This document shows, piece after piece, positions 6,159 through 12,600 of a stretch of DNA of 16,390 nt. The DNA comes from Candidatus Bathyarchaeota archaeon (GTDB taxonomy: Archaea > Thermoproteota > Bathyarchaeia > Bathyarchaeales > UBA233): the NCBI GenBank assembly GCA_023488835.1, contig JAMDCS010000147.1, positions 1 through 16,390 on the forward strand, read 5' to 3'. The position numbers were made by a program, and so were the translations under genes. The notes beneath the pieces were generated by a model. The model was not told the origin of the DNA, ran no database searches, and was given only the letters and a program-made list of their open reading frames with translations. Positions within the stretch are counted from its first letter, which is position 1, and every line of letters starts with the position of its first letter.

Positions 6159-7221
6159 ATGTTGGTTATGGCTGAATTAACGAACTTAACAAAAACATTC
6201 GGAAACAAAGTAGTGCTAGATAACGTTAACTTACAAGTCTACCAAGGCGAAATACTTGCCTTGCTTGGACCCAACGGTTCAGGAAAATCAACCATACTAA
6301 AAATACTGGCCTTCCTTGACAACCCAACCAACGGAGAATTACACTTTGAAAATGAGAACGTTAACGAGAAAAACACTGAAAGCCTCCGCAAGCAAAGCAC
6401 TCTTGTTTTCCAAAAAACAACTCTCTTTGATGCTTCAGTTTATGATAATGTTGCTTATGGATTAAAAATTAGAAAAGTGGCCAAAAAGCCAGCAAGAAGA
6501 AGCGGTCAGAGAAGCGTTAAGAATAGTAAAGTTAGTGGGTTTTGAGAAGCGTGCGACAAGAAAGCTCTCGGGTGGAGAACAGCAAAGAGTAGCCATCGCC
6601 AGAGCTTTAGTATTGAAGACTAAGCTTTTGCTTTTAGACGAGCCCACAGCAAATTTGGATCCTAAAAATGCTCGGATAATCGAGGAAGTCATTGCCAGAA
6701 TCAATCGAGAGTATAAAACTACGATTGTTTTAGCCACCCACAACATGTTTCAAGCGGAAATTCTGCCGAGCCGAATTGCATTGGTTAATGACGGAAAGAT
6801 AACTGAGGTGGGAACGCCAGTGGAGATTTTCGGTAAACTCTCAAAAAACCTGGCAAGTTTCGCTGCGGTTGACAACACCTTTACTGGGAACGCTCAATCC
6901 TCAATGGAAGGCACAACACTTGTAGACATAGGCAATGGGGTACATGTTGAAGTCACCGACCAAAGGCAAGGCGAAACATCAATTTTTGTTAGCCCCCAAG
7001 ACATAATCTTGTCTAAGAACGCTATTCAATCAAGCGCTAGGAATGTTTTCAAAGGAAAAATAACTGAAATCACCGATTCAGGAACGCTTGTAAAGCTTAA
7101 AGTTGATGTGGGCATACCTTTTACAGTTCAGATTACTAAGCGGTCTTTCAAAGAGATGGAGGTTAACTTGGGTTCGGATGTTTATATTGCGTTTAAGGCT
7201 TCAAGCGTTAACGTGCTCTAA
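6159..7221 (+). pseudogene. tupC: Tungstate ABC transporter ATP-binding protein TupC, interrupted by a frameshift
   Basis: ATPase subunit that powers tungstate import. The first frame (6159 to stop at 6545) holds Walker A GPNGSGKS (residues 37-44) and the Q-loop (VFQKTTLFD). The second frame, +1 relative to it, holds the ABC signature [15 protein letters not shown], Walker B LLLLDEP, the switch His in ATHN and a C-terminal TOBE-like oxyanion domain. The second frame is open upstream to about 6466, reading a typical family helix ([19 protein letters not shown]). Removing one base near 6464-6477 therefore restores an uninterrupted protein of about 353 residues. The SD site AAGGAG (6144-6149) supports the ATG at 6159. 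No other coding damage is seen, so a sequencing or assembly indel, or a recent mutation, is likelier than an old pseudogene. Programmed frameshifting is a remote alternative. Confidence 0.88.
6464..6477 (+). other. Apparent 1-nt frameshift site in tupC
   Basis: Two homopolymer runs lie here, A5 at 6464-6468 and A4 at 6473-6476. Deleting one A from either run joins the reading frames (giving ...GLKIRKWPK... or ...GLKLEKWPK...). The downstream frame has a stop at 6463-6465, so the shift must lie after that point. Confidence 0.75.
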
Positions 7222-7448
7222 GTCGAGGTTTTTCTTTCAGGCTGCAATTCTTTTAGAATAACAAGTGCTTCGCCAAGCGGCATGCCAAGCCTTTCCGCAA
7301 GCTCATTCGCTGAAATATCAGCTTTCTGGGGCAGTATGCTGTCGCGGGTGTAAGCCTTATGAGTTGGGTACATAACGGAGGCGTGGACTGCTTCGACGAG
7401 TAACTGCCAGAGTTTCTCTTTAGTGTATTCATCCAAGTTCATAGGCAT
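7218..7448 (-). CDS. Small conserved-looking protein, possible helix-turn-helix
   Basis: I do not recognise this family. The protein is about 76 residues, mostly helical, with an N-terminal segment rich in charged and aromatic residues ([14 protein letters not shown]). Near the C-terminus, [24 protein letters not shown] resembles a winged-helix HTH, with a recognition-like pair of helices. Start candidates are TTG 7451, ATG 7448 and ATG 7442; ATG 7448 is listed, while a weak GGG element fits 7442. The stop overlaps the tupC stop tail-to-tail by 4 nt, and no other ORF competes. Codon usage reads like a real gene, but there is no strong SD or TATA. A transcription-factor-like or regulatory role is only a guess. 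Confidence 0.55.
   Translation of the reverse strand: MPMNLDEYTKEKLWQLLVEAVHASVMYPTHKAYTRDSILPQKADISANELAERLGMPLGEALVILKELQPERKTST
7229..7237 (+). terminator. Oligo-T tract after tupC
   Basis: TTTTTCTTT starts 8 nt after the tupC stop codon and could end the tup operon transcript. It lies inside the 3' end of the convergent small gene. Confidence 0.35.
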
Positions 7449-7559
7449 CAACCCATTGATACGCTGTAGGAGTTATTAGTCTACCGCAAGCAGCGATGAG
7501 AAAGGCACACAAACTTAATACTCCACCAACGACGCTTCAATTATGGAGGATAACTCTTT

Positions 7560-8531
7560 TTGAAAGCTGCTGTTTATCGTGGACCACACGCCGTCAAAAT
7601 CGAAAATGTCCCAGAACCCAAAATAAAAGACAACAGAGTTCTTGTAAAGTTTAAGGCTGGAAGCATCTGCGGAACCGACATGCACTTCTATCGGGGCGAG
7701 TGGAAATGGATGAAAAAAGGCAGAATCCTCGGGCATGACGCCTGCGGAGTAAGAGAGGACACTGGCGAGCGGGTGGTTATGGTTCCCATCGTAAACTGTG
7801 GGCACTGCTACTTCTGTCTGAGAGGCTTACCAACCTACTGCGTCCGTGGCAAATTCTACGGGTTAACAAGAGACGGGTTTTTTGCTGAATCCAAAGCGAT
7901 GCTGCCTCGAAGCCTCATCCCACTTCCCTCCAATGTTAGCAATGAAGAGGGGGCGGTGGTGGAGCCTGTGGCTTTGGCGCTTCGAGTTTTAAATTATTTG
8001 AAGCCTAATTTGGGGGATTGGGTCACCGTGGTTGGGCAGGGTCCCATCGGTTTGCTTATGACGCAGATAGCGCTGATGAAAGGCTGCCGAGTAATAGCCG
8101 TAGATTTGGAGGATTACAGATTGGAACTCGCCGAGAAATATGGCGCTGATGCCGTCGTAAACGCTAAAAAAGAAAACGTTCCCAAAACCGTCCACAAACT
8201 AACTAAGATAGGCTCCGATTTTGTGACTGAAGCTGCAGGAACAACGCAGACAGTGGAGCAGACGCCGTTTTTGGTGCGGAAAGCAGGCAAAGTTGCTTTG
8301 GTTGGTGAGTCTAAGGGTTACTTGAACTTGGAAGGTGCGGATGAAGCCCAGTTTTTCACGATTTATATTTCACCTGTTGAGTACCCAGCGGCGGTTGAGT
8401 TAATCGCTCGAAAACTGGTAGATGTAAAAGGGCTCATAACGCACAGGTTCAAGCTGGACGAGTTTGAGAAGGCACTGCAAACAGTTGACAACCCAGCGGA
8501 GAAGCCGCTAAAAGTAGTAATAACTGATTAG
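7560..8531 (+). CDS. Zinc-dependent medium-chain alcohol/polyol dehydrogenase
   Basis: Cytoplasmic NAD(P)-dependent dehydrogenase of 323 residues. The N-terminal catalytic domain has candidate zinc ligands C37 (ICGTDMH), H59 (GHD in place of the usual GHE) and E135 (VVEPVALA). The structural-zinc Cys set is C80, C83, C86 and C94. The Rossmann loop GQGPIG is at 159-164, and D182 after strand 2 favours NAD over NADP. The pattern resembles sorbitol/threonine dehydrogenase relatives, but the substrate is not evident. It is about 20 residues shorter than usual, mainly because the loop between GHD and the structural-zinc lobe is compact. The TTG start at 7560 is supported by GGAGGA (7545-7550), 9 nt upstream. 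It is a single gene, convergent with the DUF433 gene. Confidence 0.88.
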   Translation: MKAAVYRGPHAVKIENVPEPKIKDNRVLVKFKAGSICGTDMHFYRGEWKWMKKGRILGHDACGVREDTGERVVMVPIVNCGHCYFCLRGLPTYCVRGKFYGLTRDGFFAESKAMLPRSLIPLPSNVSNEEGAVVEPVALALRVLNYLKPNLGDWVTVVGQGPIGLLMTQIALMKGCRVIAVDLEDYRLELAEKYGADAVVNAKKENVPKTVHKLTKIGSDFVTEAAGTTQTVEQTPFLVRKAGKVALVGESKGYLNLEGADEAQFFTIYISPVEYPAAVELIARKLVDVKGLITHRFKLDEFEKALQTVDNPAEKPLKVVITD

Positions 8532-8548
8532 CAAACGGTTACTAATCA
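8525..8548. terminator. Palindrome spanning the convergent stops of the dehydrogenase and DUF433 genes
   Basis: TGATTAG (8525-8531) and CTAATCA (8542-8548) form a perfect 7-bp inverted repeat with a 10-nt loop. Each arm contains the TAG stop of one gene, so both genes end in GAT TAG. It may act as a bidirectional RNA 3'-end hairpin. Confidence 0.4.
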
Positions 8549-8724
8549 ATCTTAACTGCAGCTTTAATGTCGGCTTCTGTTAGTGAAGGATATGCTTTGA
8601 TTATGCGTTTAAAATCATAGCCAGCCGACAATAGTTCAAGTATCAAGTACACTGGAATTCGTGTGCCTTTAATTACAGGTTTCCCGCCCAGAATTTTAGG
8701 ATTTACGTCAATGCGTTCGCCCAA
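8542..8724 (-). CDS. DUF433 domain protein, short and orphan (antitoxin-like)
   Basis: This 60-residue protein matches the DUF433 pattern strongly: NPKILGGKPVIKGTRIPV, then a LILELLSAGYDFKRIIKAYPSLTEADIKAAV helical part. DUF433 proteins are HTH-like and are usually paired with a DUF5615 PIN-like toxin in toxin-antitoxin loci. No such partner lies on either side here. The usual last 10-20 residues after the final helix are missing: the frame stops right after AAVKID, at a TAG inside the palindrome shared with the dehydrogenase. The start is a TTG at 8724 with a purine-rich GGATGGGA upstream. A near-palindrome, CCTGA-T-TCAGG at 8762-8772, lies upstream and could be an operator. The gene may be a remnant of a toxin-antitoxin pair or a standalone regulator. 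Confidence 0.8.
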   Translation of the reverse strand: MGERIDVNPKILGGKPVIKGTRIPVYLILELLSAGYDFKRIIKAYPSLTEADIKAAVKID

Positions 8725-8930
8725 TTTTTATCCCATCCTTTTGTTTTCAAGAACAGAAAACCCTGATTCAGGATTTCCATTTTAATTATCTATTGATGGT
8801 TTCAAAGAAATAAACTTTTTAGCGCAGCCAAAAAACGCGGTGCCAAATGGTCGCAATGAAGACGGCACAGCATTTTAAAGAACAGGAAGCGTCAACGAAA
8901 ACTTTTCCTTCTAAGCGTCTACACCGTAAG

Positions 8931-8938
8931 GTATATTT
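8931..8938 (+). promoter_or_regulatory. Possible TATA element for the HAD phosphatase gene
   Basis: GTATATTT, about 58 nt upstream of the TTG start, predicts transcription from near 8960 with a leader of about 35 nt that includes the SD site GGAG (8980-8983). Confidence 0.35.
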
Positions 8939-8992
8939 CTGTTAGAGATGTGTTAACCCCAAACCTACCTGAGGAAAACGGAGCTAACGGTT

Positions 8993-9673
8993 TTGGCTAT
9001 AGAAGCAGTAATATTTGATTTGGATGGAACACTTGCCCATTTTAACTTAGACTACAAAGCCCTACGTTCTGAAGTCAGAACCTACCTGATGAGTATAGGT
9101 GTTCCCGCATCTGTTCTAGACGTTAACGAGAGCATCTTTGAAATGCTAAAAAAAGCCGAGATTTTCGTGAAAAACAGCTCCAAATCCACCGAAGCTTTTG
9201 CGGAAATTCGAACCCAAGCCCTGTCAATTGCTGAGAAATACGAGATGGAAGCCGCATCAACCACAAACCTGCTTTCTGGAGCGGTTGAAACGCTCAAAGA
9301 CCTGCAGAAAATGAACATGAAAATGGGTTTATGTACTACTAGTAGCGAGAAAGCTGCAAACTATATCCTGCAACGCTTCAAAATTGACGGTTTCTTTAAG
9401 GTTGTTGTTCCACGGGACAAAGTGAAGTATGTTAAGCCACATACTGAACAGTTTGAATTAGCGCTAAAAACATTAGGTGTTCGCCCCAAAGCCGCGCTGA
9501 TAGTTGGGGACAGCGTTGTTGATATGCAGAGCGCTAAGGAACTAAAAGCCATCGCTGTGGGGTTGCCAACGGGCTTATCCTCAACAGAGCAGTTGATGGT
9601 CAACGGGGCAAACTACATCATAACTTCGCTAAGTGACTTGCCTGTTTTAGTAAAGAAAATAAAAGAAGATTAA
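8993..9673 (+). CDS. HAD-superfamily phosphatase (phosphoglycolate phosphatase-like)
   Basis: This 226-residue cytoplasmic hydrolase has all four HAD motifs. Motif I is FDLDGT with nucleophile D9 and D11. Motif II is the CTTSS region at 114-118. Motif III is VKPH with K148. Motif IV is GDSVVDM with D173 and D177. A helical cap lies between motifs I and II (about 17-90), giving the subfamily I arrangement seen in phosphoglycolate phosphatase and beta-phosphoglucomutase. The substrate cannot be assigned. The start is TTG at 8993, with GGAG at 8980-8983 spaced 9 nt. Its stop overlaps tail-to-tail by 4 nt with the stop of the helicase-nuclease on the other strand; this is convergent, so no operon link is implied. 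Confidence 0.88.
   Translation: MAIEAVIFDLDGTLAHFNLDYKALRSEVRTYLMSIGVPASVLDVNESIFEMLKKAEIFVKNSSKSTEAFAEIRTQALSIAEKYEMEAASTTNLLSGAVETLKDLQKMNMKMGLCTTSSEKAANYILQRFKIDGFFKVVVPRDKVKYVKPHTEQFELALKTLGVRPKAALIVGDSVVDMQSAKELKAIAVGLPTGLSSTEQLMVNGANYIITSLSDLPVLVKKIKED
9652..9669 (-). terminator. T-rich tract after the helicase-nuclease gene
   Basis: Just past its stop, the minus strand reads CTTCTTTTATTTTCTTTA, a pyrimidine/T-rich stretch suitable as an archaeal terminator. It lies within the last codons of the HAD gene. Confidence 0.35.
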
Positions 9674-12600
9674 GCGGCGGTTACGACGCCGTCGTCTTTG
9701 CAGACAAGTTTTCGCTCTCGCACCAACCGCTTGAGCACTTCCGAGAATACAGCTTTGGCTTCTTCGCCTGAGTGGTTTATGCCGAACACTTTGGCGGTTT
9801 CAGCAATCAACGAATCATCACTTATACCCAAAGCGTACTGAGCAACCATTGTCATGGCTGATTCGACTTCTTCAGGCGCAATGTAGTCGGGTTTACGTTT
9901 GGATTCTGGAACACCTTGCATCGGAACACGAATTGGCGTTTCTTTAAGCCCAGTTGGCCACAGAAAACTGCCTTTGATAACCACCTTCTGTTCTCTAATC
10001 AGGTTGTTTAGTGCCTCTTTTACTGCATGAGCGATTTTTGGCGTCACCTGCTTTATCCCCCATGCAGCAGCCAGCCGTTCAACGGCGTAGTCAAAGTGGA
10101 CTGGACCTTCGTTTTGTATCAGTTCAGCCAGGAGTTTGGTTTGGTTTTCTCGGTTTTCTGGGAAGTGGAATTCGTTTTTTTGTTTTGAGTCGTAGGTGGT
10201 TTTGGCTGTGGCAACTTTGATGTAGGGGTTGTATGTAGCTTTTAGGGGGTGGACTTTGTAGGGTACGCCGATTTTTTCGATACCTGCGAAAGTATTTTTT
10301 TGGACGTCTGTTTTTGGCGCCGAGCTTTCTTTGATGTCGATGATTGGTTTTTGCGTGTCTTTTTCAATTTGTTGTTTGTGGGCTTGTTCGAGTGCTTCTT
10401 TTAGACGTCGAATTTCGGAGTCGCGTCTCGCAACCCATGCTGGTGACCAGATGCGGTGTATACGCCAGCCCAGCTGCCTTAGGACTTGCTCGCGTAGTCT
10501 ATCGCGGTCTCTTGCGCTGCTACTGGATTTGTATGTGGCGCCGTCGCATTCAACGCCAAGCAGGAAGGATCCGGCGTTAACTGGGTCAACAACTCCGATG
10601 TCGATTCGGTAGCCGCTGCAGCCTACTTCTGGAACAACCTCGTAACCCATCTTCTTGATTTCGGATGCCACATCTTCATCTAGGGCTGAATCAAACGCGC
10701 CTTCCTTAGCCTTGTTTGAGAGGGTTTCAGGTCCATGCTCTGCGTAATCAAGGTAGGTGCGCAAGGTTTGCACGCCGAGTGCTTGGGTGTCTTTGTCAAT
10801 GTCGGAACCACGAATAGAAGTTATCAAAACGACTTTTTCGCGGGCGCGTGTGACCGCAACGTTTAAGCGTCGTTCGCCGCCGGGCTTGTTTAAGGGGCCA
10901 AAGTTCATTGTCATTTGTCCCTGCTGGTCAAAGCCGTAGCCGACACTGAAGAATATGACGTCACGTTCGTCTCCCTGCACGTTCTCCAAGTTCTTCACGA
11001 AAAAGCCTTCTAAGCGGTCTTCTTTGAAGAAGGGTTCGAAGTCTGGTTGTTCTTTGAGTCGGCGGTCGATGGCTTCTTCAACAGCATCCATCTGCGCAAT
11101 ACTGAATGTTACGACGCCGAGGGTTTTCTTGGGGTAGTTTTTGAAGTGCTCAAACACGAGGTCGGCGACTTTTTCTGCTTCTTTGAGATTGTTTCTTGCG
11201 CCTCCACGGTCATAGATACCGTCTGGTACATGAACTAGCTTTACGCCTAGGCTGTCAGCTTGGTTTTTCGCCGCTGGAAAAGTTATCATGGTGTCGTCGT
11301 AGAAGCGGTGGTTTGAGAACGCGATTAGCTCTTCGTGTTTGCTGCGGTAGTGCCACCTCAACGTTTTAACGGGCAATCCGATACCTAAGCATTCGTCGAG
11401 GATACTGTCGAATACTTCAATGTCGTCGTCCGTCAATTCGTCCCAGTCGACGTTGTCGATTAGGTTTTTCTGGAAGAACGAGGTGGGCGGCAACTGCTTG
11501 TTATCGCCTGCGACCACAAGGGTTTTTCCACGGTAAATTGCGCCGATGGCGTCTTCGGGAACAAGCTGTGATGCCTCGTCGAAGAGGACGAGGTCAAATT
11601 TGTTGTCTGGGGGTAGGAACTGGCTGACGGAAATGGGGCTCATCAGCAGGCATGGCTTGAGTTTTACCAGCAGGTTGGGCATCTTTTGCATCAGGGTGCG
11701 GATAGGCATTAGGCGTCTCTTCTTCGCTGCTTCTTTAAGCAGGATGTTTGCTTCGGTGTCGGCTGCTTGTATGAGGATGTCTTGGGGTTTTCTGCTGTTT
11801 GCCGATTCAATAACCATGCTGGAGGTGAGGTGAATTAGGTCTTGGTCGAGTTTTCTGAAGTCAGCGATTAATTGCTCATGGTTTTCTCTGCGGAACCTGC
11901 CCAGTTTTAAGTCTTCGTTGTAGAGGTTGTTTATCCATTCCTGATAGACGCTCTTGCGGAAAACGTCGCCCAAGTCGGCTGCTGAAATATGCTGCTCAAC
12001 TAGGCGGCTAAAGAACTGGTCTAAGTTTCGCAGGCTAAAGCGGTTCTTTGCGTCTTTAAAGTCAATCCAAACCTGCACATCATCAACTCGGTCGCGCAAC
12101 GCTTGGATTCGTTCGCTTATAACTTTGATTTCTAAATCTTTCAGCCTTTGGTTTTGGTATTTCATCTCTGTTTCAAAGCGCTTTTCAAAATCTGCCAGAA
12201 CTCTTAGTGAAGCTTCATTTTGTTGGGTTAGTTCCGTGTTTGTTGGTGCGGCTGTTGGTCCTTGAGCGGCGATGTCTGCAAAAGCTTGCGGCACAGGGAT
12301 GTCGCCGAATGCTGCTTGAACTTTTTTGCACCATTCAAGCACAGCCACAATGTCTTGCCAGTTGGTTTCCAGTTCTTGGAAGCGGCTGCCAAATTTGGCT
12401 TGCAGTTGGACCTTTTCGCCTACAATCTGGGCTTCCCTTTTTCGTATGTCTTCAGCGTTTTTGAGGTCTTCTACGAGTTGTTTGTAGGTTTGGGGTTCTT
12501 GCTTGGAGGGTGCTAAGGTGTCTTTTGTGAGTGAGCAGAGCGGGTTTAGCTGCCTTTCTGTTTCGTTTACCCATTCCTCAAGCACCGACAACGAAGTTTG

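Noticed and set aside
6535..7221. Second half of tupC as an independent gene starting at GTG 6535
   Set aside because: It would begin in the middle of the ABC helical domain, and the same frame continues upstream with family-typical sequence, so it is the 3' part of one split gene.
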